Of a stretch of DNA of 64,000 nucleotides, positions 8,638-17,157 are shown piece by piece. The position numbers and the translations under genes were made by a program. Origin of the DNA: Lysinibacillus sp. JNUCC-52. Its GTDB lineage: Bacteria; Bacillota; Bacilli; Bacillales_A; Planococcaceae. The number at the start of each line of letters is the position of its first letter. Position 1 is the stretch's first letter. The DNA is taken from positions 62,001 through 126,000 of the forward strand of contig NZ_CP065546.1 of the NCBI RefSeq assembly GCF_015999545.1. Reading direction: 5' to 3'. Below the pieces are notes generated by a model. It was not told the origin of the DNA and made no database searches. It saw only the letters and a program-made list of their open reading frames with translations.

Positions 8638-9590
8638 TTTTATTAATGATTGCCTGTATTATTGGCTTACTATTTGATCTAGTTGTCGGGGACCCTCCTA
8701 AAATGCCACATCCTGTACGCTGGATTGGTAAACTAATTCAAGCACAAACCACGTTATGGAACAGGGGTAAAATGCGCAAAGTGCGTGGCATGGTTATGGC
8801 GCTTGCTGTTGTTGGTACGACGATGTTTGTAGTAACGATTATTTTAATAGTCAGTTATCAAGTAAGCATCGTGTTTGGTATTCTAGTAGAAGGAATACTA
8901 ATAGGTATTGGATTGGCTCAACGCAGCTTAAAGGAAGCAGCTTTAGCTGTTTATGATCCTCTCGTAAAAGGGGATTTTGCAGAAGCGCGTGTAAAGTTAT
9001 CGTGGATTGTCGGACGAGATACCGAACGACTTGATGAGGATGAAATTGTTCGTGGCGTTGTTGAAACGGTGTCTGAAAATACAAGTGATGGTGTAACTGC
9101 ACCACTTTTTTATGCGTTTTTATTTGGTGCCATTGGCTTATGGGGTTATAAGGCAGTCAATACGTTGGACTCGATGATTGGCTATAAAAATGAAAAATAT
9201 AAAGACTTTGGAATGTTCGCAGCGAAGCTTGATGATGTCCTGAATTTTATTCCAAGTCGTTTAACGGGATTATTAATGGTACTTGGAACAAAAAATGAAA
9301 CTTCTGTAACGCTTGGCAAACGTTTAAAACGTTGGGCACAGGATGCGAAAAAACATCCAAGTCCAAACAGTGGTTATTTGGAAGCAGCAACAGCCGTTCA
9401 GCTAGGTGTTCAACTAGGTGGGAAAAATACATATCAAGGAGTTGCTTCATACAGGGCGACTATGGGTGAAAAGTACGTACCGTTAACGAAGGAGCATATT
9501 GCAACTTCTATTATTCATATGCGTGTAGCTACAGTGCTCTTTACGCTCGTTATGTTAGCAATGGAGGTGTTCATTTTTGCAATTACCTAA
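8634..9590 (+). CDS. cbiB: Adenosylcobinamide-phosphate synthase
   Basis: CbiB is an integral membrane enzyme that attaches aminopropanol (or its phosphate, made by CobD) to adenosylcobyric acid. The 318-residue product begins with a hydrophobic segment and the signature FDLVVGDPPKMPHPVRWIG, has several membrane helices (around 4-20, 50-90 and 290-315) and the conserved VSENTSDGVTAPLFY and NTLDSMIGYKNEKY regions. Length is typical. ATG 8634 has AAGGAGG upstream. It overlaps cbiZ by 4 nt and cobD by 14 nt. With CbiZ it would remodel scavenged cobinamide. Confidence 0.9.
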   Translation: MILLMIACIIGLLFDLVVGDPPKMPHPVRWIGKLIQAQTTLWNRGKMRKVRGMVMALAVVGTTMFVVTIILIVSYQVSIVFGILVEGILIGIGLAQRSLKEAALAVYDPLVKGDFAEARVKLSWIVGRDTERLDEDEIVRGVVETVSENTSDGVTAPLFYAFLFGAIGLWGYKAVNTLDSMIGYKNEKYKDFGMFAAKLDDVLNFIPSRLTGLLMVLGTKNETSVTLGKRLKRWAQDAKKHPSPNSGYLEAATAVQLGVQLGGKNTYQGVASYRATMGEKYVPLTKEHIATSIIHMRVATVLFTLVMLAMEVFIFAIT

Positions 9591-10662
9591 TCATGGAGCA
9601 AATCCGCAAAATGTCTATCATCAGCTTGGGCTAACGATGCCTACAGAGGTTTATGATTATAGTGAAAATGTAAATGCTGCAGGGCCTCCTGCATTTGTTG
9701 AGGCACGTTGGCGAACTTTTTATCCATTAATTCAGCGTTATCCAGATCCAGATGGAGAGCCCTTTTTAACAAAGGTGGCACAATTCCATCACATTGAAAA
9801 AGATTTTATCGTCTTAGGAAATGGGGCGTCCGAATTATTTAGCGTTTTAGCAAGACGTTATGCCAACAAACGTGTGATAGTTGTGCATCCAACATTTTCT
9901 GAATACGAACGAACATTAAAGGCAGCGGGAGCAGACGTTGTGTCGGTTGTAGTCGATGATTTTATTCACTATACATTACCGATGGAGCTTCTTTATCAAG
10001 AAATGGTTATTGCAGATGCATTATATATTTGTACGCCTAATAATCCAACAGGTGTATTACCGAAGAAAGAGGACCTGCTGCGCTTAATAGCATATGGAGC
10101 GGAAGTAGATTGTGAGCTCGTTTTTGATGAGGCATTTATCGACTGGGTCAATGAAGCCTATTCGTTAATTGGCTTTGTTGCTAATAATGGACATGTAATT
10201 GTCGTTCGGTCGATGACGAAAATGTATGCGATTCCTGGATTAAGACTAGGTTATTTAATAGCGAGCAAGACCATTGTTTGTGAGTTAAAAGCCATGCTGT
10301 CTCACTGGAATCTCAATGCATTTGCACTCGTTATTGGTGCAGGTTGTCTGGACGAGCATGAATACTGTCAGCAAGCCATTAGCTATGCAACGAAACAAAG
10401 GGAAAGGTTACAGCAGTTTTTAATAGAAAATGGGTGTTTGGTAACGAATAGTGTTACGAATTATGTTTGCTTTTCATTGCCCGAAAGTATGCAAGCTGAT
10501 ACATTTTTCAGCTATTGTTTAGCTGAAGGGGTAGTCCTGCGACATACAAAAAATTTTAAGGGCTTAAACGGGGAATGGTTCCGAATTGGAATAAAGGATG
10601 TAACAGCGATGACCTATTTACAAAACTGTTTACAAGCGTGGTTTAAAGCAAATAAGGGGTGA
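9577..10662 (+). CDS. cobD: L-threonine-phosphate decarboxylase (class I/II aminotransferase fold)
   Basis: PLP enzyme that decarboxylates L-threonine O-3-phosphate to aminopropanol phosphate, the CbiB substrate. The 361-residue protein starts LPNHGANP as in CobD, has DYSENVNAAGPP (residue 27 on), the NNPTG turn at 155-159, FDEAFIDW around 183-190 and the Schiff-base lysine in RSMTKMYAIPGLRLG (Lys215). The start is a TTG at 9577, 8 nt after GGAGGTG and inside the end of cbiB. Histidinol-phosphate aminotransferase is a related alternative, but the operon setting and N terminus favour CobD. Confidence 0.88.
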   Translation: MQLPNHGANPQNVYHQLGLTMPTEVYDYSENVNAAGPPAFVEARWRTFYPLIQRYPDPDGEPFLTKVAQFHHIEKDFIVLGNGASELFSVLARRYANKRVIVVHPTFSEYERTLKAAGADVVSVVVDDFIHYTLPMELLYQEMVIADALYICTPNNPTGVLPKKEDLLRLIAYGAEVDCELVFDEAFIDWVNEAYSLIGFVANNGHVIVVRSMTKMYAIPGLRLGYLIASKTIVCELKAMLSHWNLNAFALVIGAGCLDEHEYCQQAISYATKQRERLQQFLIENGCLVTNSVTNYVCFSLPESMQADTFFSYCLAEGVVLRHTKNFKGLNGEWFRIGIKDVTAMTYLQNCLQAWFKANKG

Positions 10663-10667
10663 GAAAA

Positions 10668-11276
10668 GTGACGACTTTTTATATAGTTCGACATGGGGAA
10701 ACAGTATGGAATAAGGAGCAACGATTACAAGGGTGGTTAGATTCACCTTTGTCAGAAATGGGCATTTTACATGCCCAAAAACTTGCAGAACATTTAATCG
10801 ATATTCCGTTTACAGTTGCTTATAGTAGCACTAGTGAACGTGCAAGAGAAACAGCTCGCTATTTAACAGCTGGTCGAGAACTTGCAATGCACTATGAGGA
10901 CGATTTACGTGAAATTTTTTTAGGGAATTGGCAAGGGAAAACTGTTGAGGACATTATGGCAACAAATCGATTTGACTACGAGCTGTATACAAATTATCCA
11001 GCACAATTCGTCGCAACGCATACGGAAAGCTTTGGTGCAGTGACAGAACGCGCCATGTATACGTTAAAAAATATTGCAAAAATTTATCCACATGAACATA
11101 TTTTAATTGTGTCCCATGCAGTTACAATTAAATGCATTATTAATGCAATATTAGGGCGTGGTATTGATCAGCTATGGTCAGCACCATACATCGAAGGAAC
11201 TAGCGTAACAATCATAGATCGATTAGAAGAAAGTTGGCATATCGAGGAAATAGGCAGTACACAACATTTACAATAG
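10668..11276 (+). CDS. Histidine phosphatase family protein, probable alpha-ribazole phosphatase
   Basis: Phosphoglycerate-mutase-type fold with the phosphohistidine motif VRHGETVWN (Arg8, His9), the second Arg in STSERARETARYL, and the late His of VSHAVTIKCI. In corrinoid operons such enzymes (CobC) remove phosphate from alpha-ribazole phosphate or cobalamin phosphate. Start GTG at 10668 sits 8 nt after AAGGGG; the in-frame GTG at 10659 overlaps that site. The operon holds a second member of the family at 12701, so one may act on a different phosphate. The exact substrate cannot be told from sequence. Confidence 0.75.
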   Translation: MTTFYIVRHGETVWNKEQRLQGWLDSPLSEMGILHAQKLAEHLIDIPFTVAYSSTSERARETARYLTAGRELAMHYEDDLREIFLGNWQGKTVEDIMATNRFDYELYTNYPAQFVATHTESFGAVTERAMYTLKNIAKIYPHEHILIVSHAVTIKCIINAILGRGIDQLWSAPYIEGTSVTIIDRLEESWHIEEIGSTQHLQ

Positions 11277-11289
11277 AGAGGTGAGAACA

Positions 11290-11865
11290 GTGCCGCTAAT
11301 TTTTATTTCAGGTGGTGTCCGCAGTGGCAAGTCTCACTTTGCCGAGAAAGCAGCTGTTTTGCACTATCAACATAATAACTCAATCCATAAACGACTTATT
11401 TATATAGCTTCAGGTGTGGCAATGGACGTTGAAATGGAAAAACGCATAGCTCGACACCAGTCTGATCGGCTAAAACAAGCGATTGCATGGCATACGATTG
11501 AAGCACCTTATCAAATACAGAATGTTTTCGATAACTTAGTTGAGGGCGATGTCGTACTATGGGACTGTGTAACGACTTGGCTGACAAATGCCTTTTATGA
11601 GGGGTTTGATCGAGGCACGCCTTGTGTGGAGAAGCCTGGTTGTTTAGAGGAAAAGCTGAGGAATATGAAAAGTTCAGTGCAAACGTTACTTGACAAAAAG
11701 GTGACGCTTTTTGTCGTTTCTAATGAGCTTTTTGATGAACCGCCATATGAAAACGAAGAGGTCGAATTGTACAGGCAAATGCTCGGTACATTACATCAAT
11801 GGTTCGTTTCTGTCGCGTACGAGGCATATGAGATTAATTATGGTATCGTTAAGAAATGGAAATAA
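11290..11865 (+). CDS. cobU: Adenosylcobinamide kinase / adenosylcobinamide-phosphate guanylyltransferase
   Basis: Bifunctional enzyme that phosphorylates adenosylcobinamide and transfers GMP to make adenosylcobinamide-GDP, the CobS substrate. The P-loop GGVRSGKS is at residues 8-15; RIARHQSDR carries the His expected to be guanylylated; LWDCVTTWLTN is the second phosphate-site motif, and FVVSNELFDEPPYENE leads to a C-terminal helix. Length 191 is slightly longer than enterobacterial CobU (about 181). GTG 11290 is used because AGAGAGGTGAGAA lies just before it; a GTG at 11281 overlaps this site. Confidence 0.88.
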   Translation: MPLIFISGGVRSGKSHFAEKAAVLHYQHNNSIHKRLIYIASGVAMDVEMEKRIARHQSDRLKQAIAWHTIEAPYQIQNVFDNLVEGDVVLWDCVTTWLTNAFYEGFDRGTPCVEKPGCLEEKLRNMKSSVQTLLDKKVTLFVVSNELFDEPPYENEEVELYRQMLGTLHQWFVSVAYEAYEINYGIVKKWK

Positions 11866-11951
11866 GTGAGCAATGAATTAGATGTGTAGCAACTAACTTA
11901 GTGTTGTGTGCAAGAAAATTGAAGATAACTTACAAGAAAGAAGGCAAGGCA

Positions 11952-12728
11952 ATGAAAACTATTTGGCATAGCATATTGCTCGCATTTCAATTTTTTACGG
12001 TTTTGCCTGTACATAAAGAGATTCCTCTATCTAAAAAAACAATTACGGGGATGTTCGCCTTTTTACCGTGGATTGGTGCACTTATGGGTGCTGTCGTTGC
12101 AGCGATAATCTTTAGTTTATCAGAATGGACATCGAGCAGTGAACTTTTATTAACATTTATGATTGTTGGGCTGTTCGCGTTTTTTACAGGCGGCTTGCAT
12201 TTAGATGGCTTTATCGATATGGGAGATGCTTATTTTTCGTATCGAGATCGCGAGAAGCGTCTTGAAATTTTAGATGATCCTCGTGTTGGAGCATTCGGTG
12301 TTTTGTCTGTCTTATTTTTAGTACTAGGGAAATTTGTTGTGCTTCATGAACTTTTTGTACAGAACAAACTAGCCTTGTGGATGCTTGTTTTTATTCCTTT
12401 ATTGACACGGGTAGGGATGAGCTTTTATTTTCTATCTTTACAATGCTCGAAGGAAAAAGGACTTGCCTATTTTTTTAAAACACAACTAAACCATCGTGTT
12501 TTAGCTTGTTTTATGATAATGACACTATTACTTGCTAGTTGTGGCGTATTTTATGTAATAGGCTTTTCAAGCTTGCCATTCGTGCTTATTACAGTACTTG
12601 TCGCTGCCTTTTTATTATTTCGTCAGTTTACAGTACGCAATTTCGGTGGGGTATCAGGAGATTTACTGGGAGCATCCATTGAAGGAATGGAGGTAGTATT
12701 ATGGGTGACATTGTTACTGTTCGCTTAA
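11952..12728 (+). CDS. cobS: Adenosylcobinamide-GDP ribazoletransferase (cobalamin synthase)
   Basis: Integral membrane enzyme that joins adenosylcobinamide-GDP to alpha-ribazole (phosphate). The 258-residue protein has many membrane helices and the hallmark acidic region GGLHLDGFIDMGDAYFS followed by REKRLEILDDPRVGAFG, plus NHRVLACF later. The ATG at 11952 has AAGG-type sites (AAGAAGGCAAGG); an upstream in-frame start at 11901 gives an unconvincing N terminus. An 86-nt gap separates it from cobU, and it overlaps the next gene by 28 nt. Confidence 0.9.
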   Translation: MKTIWHSILLAFQFFTVLPVHKEIPLSKKTITGMFAFLPWIGALMGAVVAAIIFSLSEWTSSSELLLTFMIVGLFAFFTGGLHLDGFIDMGDAYFSYRDREKRLEILDDPRVGAFGVLSVLFLVLGKFVVLHELFVQNKLALWMLVFIPLLTRVGMSFYFLSLQCSKEKGLAYFFKTQLNHRVLACFMIMTLLLASCGVFYVIGFSSLPFVLITVLVAAFLLFRQFTVRNFGGVSGDLLGASIEGMEVVLWVTLLLFA

Positions 12729-13297
12729 TGAGACATGCGCCAACTAAAGAAAATCTAGAGAAGCGATATATTGGCTGGACAGATTCCCCATTAGCAAATG
12801 CTACGACGCTTCCTATACTCAATGATGGTGTAAAAAAGGTATATGGCAGTGACTTACGTCGGTGTCAAGAAACGGCATCTTGTTATTTTCCAAACGCTCG
12901 CTATATTGCAGATGCGAGATTTCGGGAGTCTAATTTCGGTGATTTTGAATGTAAAACATATGATGAATTAAAGTCGGACATACGTTACTGTACATGGCTA
13001 GATAACCCGACTGTTATATCACCACCAAACGGAGAACCGTTTGATTTATTTTGTAATCGGGTGATTGCGGGGTTTTTGGCATTACCAAAAGATAATGACG
13101 ATTATTATCTCGTCGTGCACGGTGGAGTTGTACGAGCGTTACTTGTAGCATTTGCACCACAACAAAAGCCTTTCTGGTCATATCAAGTACCACATGATCG
13201 AATGTATACATTAACGTTTGCTAGAGCGGCTTGGAAGGAGGGCGCGAGATGCGTATCTTTATCGGAGGAGCCTATAATGGAAAAACCGCCTATGTAA
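12701..13297 (+). CDS. cobC: Histidine phosphatase family protein, CobC-type
   Basis: 198-residue phosphatase with VRLMRHAPTKEN (Arg11, His12; the usual RHG is RHA), SDLRRCQETASCYFP, a FGDFECKTYDEL motif typical of CobC, and VVHGGVVRALL near the end. Its predicted job is dephosphorylation of alpha-ribazole-5'-phosphate or the final cobalamin phosphate. GGAGGTAGTATT precedes the ATG at 12701. It starts inside cobS, which makes translational coupling likely and ties it to the last step. The Gly-to-Ala change after the catalytic His also occurs in other CobC-like proteins as far as I know. Confidence 0.78.
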   Translation: MGDIVTVRLMRHAPTKENLEKRYIGWTDSPLANATTLPILNDGVKKVYGSDLRRCQETASCYFPNARYIADARFRESNFGDFECKTYDELKSDIRYCTWLDNPTVISPPNGEPFDLFCNRVIAGFLALPKDNDDYYLVVHGGVVRALLVAFAPQQKPFWSYQVPHDRMYTLTFARAAWKEGARCVSLSEEPIMEKPPM

Positions 13298-13641
13298 CAC
13301 AGTTGCTTAAGGAGCAAAAAATAGCAGTGATAGATGGTTTTATACCAGAGGTTGCACCTACTTGTGATGCACTGATTATTAAAAATCTTGAACAATGGCT
13401 CATTAAGCAAAATCTTGAGGAGGATGAGGTGATTGTCGAAAATATTTTGGCAAACCTTAAAACTCTTGAAGAAAGCTGTCCTTTGTATATTATTGTTACC
13501 GATATGGGGCGTGGCGTTGTGCCAATGGAAAAACAGGTACGACTATTGCGAGACACTTGTGGTCGTTTGTATCAGGCGTTATTTGCAGAAGCAAGTCAAG
13601 TTGACCGTATTTGGTATGGCATTGCAGAACGTATAAAATAA
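13249..13641 (+). CDS. Small CobU-like P-loop protein
   Basis: 130-residue protein with the Walker A motif GGAYNGKT at residues 6-13, and the second phosphate-site region VIVENILANLK and YIIVTDMGRGVVPMEK, which matches the CobU/CobP segment VSNEVGxGIVPxx. It ends with LYQALFAEASQVDRIWYGIAERIK, again like CobU. It is about 50 residues shorter than CobU and lacks the HxxxR guanylylation region, so it may only be a kinase, or a regulator. ATG 13249 lies behind GGAAGGAGG; the TTG at 13231 overlaps the ribosome site. A full-length CobU is present at 11290. Confidence 0.7.
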   Translation: MRIFIGGAYNGKTAYVTQLLKEQKIAVIDGFIPEVAPTCDALIIKNLEQWLIKQNLEEDEVIVENILANLKTLEESCPLYIIVTDMGRGVVPMEKQVRLLRDTCGRLYQALFAEASQVDRIWYGIAERIK

Positions 13642-13703
13642 TTAAAAGATTAAATACAATTCCCGAGAGGGGCATTCACTATTTTTAGAAAAGAGGAAAT
13701 GGA

Positions 13704-14198
13704 ATGGATCGACAAAAATTAATGATTATAACACTCACAGCGATGGTAGCGGCGATTTGTGCTGTTGGTGCAGTCATTAAAATCCCATCAATCGTATCAT
13801 CGGCTGCATTAGACTCAGCGCCAGCATTTTTGAGTGTAGTGTTTTTGTCACCTGCTCTAGCAGGGACAGCGGGGTTCATCGGACATATTATTACAGCGAT
13901 GACTTCTGGGTTTCCATATGGACCTTTGCATATTATTATTGCCGCTGAAATGTTTCTTGTCGTTTGGATATTTGGTGTTATGCACAAACGAGGCATGCAT
14001 TTTTGGAAATGGCCAGTAGCACTTTTTCTAAATGGTGTCATTGCGCCAATTCCTTTTTATTTCATTATTAGCCCAGCATTTTTCTGGGGTTCGTTAGCTA
14101 GTATTTTCATGGCAACAGTCATTAATCTTGTTATTGTCGCTGTTGTCATGCCTATTCTCTCGAAAGTGTTTGTCCGTAAGGAGGGGCGAGTGAATTGA
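13704..14198 (+). CDS. cblT: ECF transporter S component, alpha-ribazole/cobalamin-precursor type (CblT-like)
   Basis: 164-residue membrane protein with five to six helices and an early GAVIKIPSIVSSAALDSAPAF loop, then GFIGHIITAMTSGFPYG, as in substrate-binding (S) components of energy-coupling factor transporters. Directly followed by a CblS-like kinase gene with overlapping ends, the arrangement known for alpha-ribazole salvage in Listeria and Geobacillus. It would use the shared EcfAA'T module encoded elsewhere. Start ATG 13704, weak AGAGG site. Substrate is inferred from context; other vitamin S components look similar. Confidence 0.75.
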   Translation: MDRQKLMIITLTAMVAAICAVGAVIKIPSIVSSAALDSAPAFLSVVFLSPALAGTAGFIGHIITAMTSGFPYGPLHIIIAAEMFLVVWIFGVMHKRGMHFWKWPVALFLNGVIAPIPFYFIISPAFFWGSLASIFMATVINLVIVAVVMPILSKVFVRKEGRVN

Positions 14199-14881
14199 GA
14201 AATGCAGTAAAAGTAGGGGAACTTATTGCTACAACGGACAATGCAGCAGCAATTGGTGAAAAATCACAAGATATCGTCTTTGCATCTGACAAGTTAACAG
14301 CTTATTTAACAGCGCGTGTTACATTTTTAGAGCAGCTTGCAGCAGGAGCGATACCTATGCATATAATTCTTGCTAACTTTTCGGGCGATGCATCATGGAC
14401 ACGCTATGTCGCGGGAATTGAACAAGTTTTTGAAGAAGTAGGGCTACTTTGTCCTCCGATAGCTGGTAGTTCAGAATCGAACATGCCAACATTGCAATCG
14501 GGATTATCGATCACAATGCTAGGTCAGGTACATCAAAAAATACCTGTTCAATGTGAAAAACTGATGTGGTACACGTATGGACTACCACTTGTCGGCAAAG
14601 AAGTGCTTGAACAACCTGAAGATGTTGCACAGCTCCAGCCAATATTTCGTGCATGGCGGGAAGAAATTGTACAGCAAGTTTGGCCAGTAGGCTCGCAAGG
14701 ACTACAAGCAGAATTTTCACGACTTTTCGGTTATTCCGAAGTAAAAACTTCGTTGGATATTGAGAAATCAGCTGGACCTTGTGCTGTAATATTATTAGGC
14801 ATACATCCAGAAAAAGAGCATTTGGCACAAACATTGTTTACTCGAAATTTTGAAAAGTGCCAGTCACTAAAACGATTCTGA
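14195..14881 (+). CDS. cblS: Alpha-ribazole kinase (CblS-like, PurM/ThiL superfamily)
   Basis: 228-residue protein with GSSESNMPTLQSGLSITMLG in the middle, a pattern of the PurM/ThiL/SelD kinase fold, and a helical second half. The size and position after an ECF S component match CblS, which phosphorylates imported alpha-ribazole to alpha-ribazole phosphate for CobS. The start is a TTG at 14195, 8 nt after GGAGGGG and overlapping the cblT stop by 4 nt. It is the last gene of the operon and is followed by a strong hairpin. Identification rests on context plus a modest motif match. Confidence 0.7.
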   Translation: MRNAVKVGELIATTDNAAAIGEKSQDIVFASDKLTAYLTARVTFLEQLAAGAIPMHIILANFSGDASWTRYVAGIEQVFEEVGLLCPPIAGSSESNMPTLQSGLSITMLGQVHQKIPVQCEKLMWYTYGLPLVGKEVLEQPEDVAQLQPIFRAWREEIVQQVWPVGSQGLQAEFSRLFGYSEVKTSLDIEKSAGPCAVILLGIHPEKEHLAQTLFTRNFEKCQSLKRF

Positions 14882-14899
14882 AAATTCGTAAATTGTAAA

Positions 14900-14940
14900 G
14901 CCGCAACCCGCAGAAGAAGCGAGGGTTGCGGCATAGTTTT
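14900..14940 (+). terminator. Terminator of the corrinoid operon
   Basis: A 10-bp GC-rich perfect stem, GCCGCAACCC/GGGTTGCGGC (14900-14909 and 14923-14932), followed by a weak T-rich tail ATAGTTTTA. Confidence 0.75.
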
Positions 14941-15004
14941 ATGCGTACAGTAAATAGTCACGCTACAAGAAGCCAATTTGAGTTACTATGATACAAGAAA
15001 TTTT

Positions 15005-15820
15005 TTAAGTTCTACGCATATAAGCACGGACCGTAATTGGTGCGAAAATTGCTACAATAACTGCAGCTCCGATAAGAGACGCACTTAAATCCCAACCGAC
15101 AGTGCCACCATTAGTTAGTTCTCTGACAGCAGTGACTAGATGAGAAATAGGATTGATCTTCACAAACCATTGCAAGAAGTTTGGTAATGTTTCAGCTGGT
15201 ACAAAAGCGTTGGACAAAAACGTCAGCGGAAACAATACGAGCATTGAAATTCCCTGTACACTTGAAGCAGTTCGTGCAATGACACCAAAGAAGGCAAAAA
15301 TCCAACTCATAGCCCAAGCACAAACGATGACAAGAAGACCTGCTAGCACAACAAAACCTAAACCACCTTCTGGGTGATATCCCATGATATAACCCATCGA
15401 AAACGTTAAGACAGTTGCAATTGTATATCGAATCGTATCAGCTAGTAACGCACCAGCCAATGGGGCAATACGTGCAATCGGTAAAGATTTAAACCTGTCA
15501 AAAACCCCTTTATCCATATCTTCACGTAATTGAACACCAGTAACGATTGAGGTCGTAATAACTGTTTGCACTAAAATGCCAGGAATAATAACTGGTAAAT
15601 AACTTTGAACGTCACCAGAGATGGCACCACCAAAAATATACGTAAACATTAAAGTGAAAATAATCGGCTGTAATGTTACATCAAATAATTGTTCAGGTGT
15701 GCGTCTAATTTTCAAAATGCCGCGATAAGCCATTGTTAATGAATTATTTAGTGATTGACGTAAGCTCGTTCTGTTGGGCAGCTGGCGTACGCCATGTTGT
15801 TTTATCATTGAATTTTTCAT
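15005..15820 (-). CDS. ABC-2 type transporter permease, DrrB-like
   Basis: 271-residue membrane subunit of an exporter: a cytoplasmic N terminus (MKNSMIKQHGVRQLPN), about six membrane helices and the ABC-2 segment with GISMLVLFPLTFLSNAFVPAETLPNFLQ and NPISHLVTAVRELTNGG, the classic end motif of daunorubicin-type permeases. It pairs with the ATPase at 15817..16839, overlapping it by 4 nt. Ribosome site AGGTAGGTGG. Probable drug or lipid export; the substrate is unknown. Confidence 0.85.
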   Translation of the reverse strand: MKNSMIKQHGVRQLPNRTSLRQSLNNSLTMAYRGILKIRRTPEQLFDVTLQPIIFTLMFTYIFGGAISGDVQSYLPVIIPGILVQTVITTSIVTGVQLREDMDKGVFDRFKSLPIARIAPLAGALLADTIRYTIATVLTFSMGYIMGYHPEGGLGFVVLAGLLVIVCAWAMSWIFAFFGVIARTASSVQGISMLVLFPLTFLSNAFVPAETLPNFLQWFVKINPISHLVTAVRELTNGGTVGWDLSASLIGAAVIVAIFAPITVRAYMRRT

Positions 15821-16839
15821 CGTTTTGCACCACCTACCTCATTAGCCTCTGAAAAAGTATTGTCCTGTACACCATGACCAGTAATCGTTAGAAATACCTC
15901 ATCTAATGTTGGCTTTTGCACACTCATCTCGTCTAATAAGATTCCTTTTTGTCTGAGGGCAATAAGTAAATCTGTAACGAGGTCCGCGTTCGTCATTGGG
16001 GCGGTTATCTTTCCTATACTAGAAGTCATCGTTGAAGGAACTTTAAGTACATGTTCAATTATTTGACGAGCATCACTAATATCGTTTGGATTTTGAATGC
16101 TTAAATGCAGTGTTGAAGTACCGACTGATGCTTTTAGTTCATCGACTGTTCCTTCAGCAACTACTCGACCATGATCAATAACAGCTATTCTGTCTGCCAA
16201 TTCATCGGCTTCTTGAAGGTACTGGGTTGTTAAAAGTACGGTTGAGCCCATATCTACCAATCGACGAATAGTATCCCACATTTGATTACGTGTTCGTGGA
16301 TCTAATCCCGTTGTCGGTTCATCTAAGAAAATTAATGGAGGCTGAGCGATGAGACTTGCTGCTAAATCTAATCTTCGTCGCATACCTCCAGAGAAATTTT
16401 TCAATGGACGTTTTGCAGCATCTGTTAAACCAAATTCTTCTAACAGTTCAGCAGCTTTCCTCCGTGCATCAGCACGCCCTAGTCCGAGTAGTCGAGAGAA
16501 AATAATTAAATTTTCTGTAGCACTAAGCGACTCATCTACTGAAGCATATTGACCTGTCACCCCGATCAATTGACGAACAATATGTGGTTCCTTCACCACA
16601 TCATAGCCGAAGATGCGTGTTGTACCAGCATCCGCGCGTAAAAGGGTTGCCAGCATTCTAATTGTTGTTGTTTTGCCTGCGCCATTTGGACCAAGCACAC
16701 CGTATATACTGCCAGCACGGACGTTTAAATCTACACTGTCAACAGCCCGATGATCGCCAAAATTTTTAACTAAACCTTTTGCTTCGATGGCCCATTCTGG
16801 GTTGCGCAATATTCCTGCTCTGTTGTTCATTTCTTCCAA
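15817..16839 (-). CDS. ABC transporter ATP-binding protein, DrrA-like
   Basis: 340-residue ATPase with Walker A GPNGAGKTT, signature FSGGMRRRLDLAASL, Walker B LIFLDEPTTGLD and switch TTQYLQEADELADR. After the ATPase core comes the C-terminal extension typical of daunorubicin-type ATPases, ending in a KPTLDEVFLTITGH motif. The start is a TTG at 16839, 8 nt after GGAGG; an in-frame ATG nine bases later is too far from the site. It is transcribed away from the 17158 exporter, with a palindrome in the shared promoter region, so a regulator from elsewhere could control both. Confidence 0.88.
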   Translation of the reverse strand: MEEMNNRAGILRNPEWAIEAKGLVKNFGDHRAVDSVDLNVRAGSIYGVLGPNGAGKTTTIRMLATLLRADAGTTRIFGYDVVKEPHIVRQLIGVTGQYASVDESLSATENLIIFSRLLGLGRADARRKAAELLEEFGLTDAAKRPLKNFSGGMRRRLDLAASLIAQPPLIFLDEPTTGLDPRTRNQMWDTIRRLVDMGSTVLLTTQYLQEADELADRIAVIDHGRVVAEGTVDELKASVGTSTLHLSIQNPNDISDARQIIEHVLKVPSTMTSSIGKITAPMTNADLVTDLLIALRQKGILLDEMSVQKPTLDEVFLTITGHGVQDNTFSEANEVGGAKR

Positions 16840-17157
16840 AATTATTCCTCCTTCATAAAGTCACAGTAAGTTTTGCATAGTAATGAACTTTCATAGAAAT
16901 GCCCTTCTTTTTTCTTCAAAAAATTATTCATAAACGGATAATACACTAAGTTTATGAACTGAATATTAACTGAAAAAGGATATTGAAGATGATTATTTTT
17001 TGTCATTTTGTTGATTCAGGAAACGATGTAAAAAAGGGGGTAACGTTTATTAAGCAGAGGTATATATTACGTGACTCGAAAAATTATGTGCCAATTGGGA
17101 ATGATTTTCAGTTATAATGAATAGCGAATGTGATTTCCAAGGAACGGAGACGAAAGA
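16840..17157. promoter_or_regulatory. Divergent promoter region with a 9-bp palindrome
   Basis: TTCATAAAC (16927-16935) and GTTTATGAA (16950-16958) form a perfect inverted repeat with a 14-nt spacer, overlapping a TATTAT-like -10 for the leftward drrA operon. A TATAAT near 17112 can serve the rightward exporter. This is typical of a TetR- or MarR-type operator; no regulator gene lies in the window's neighbourhood. Confidence 0.45.
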
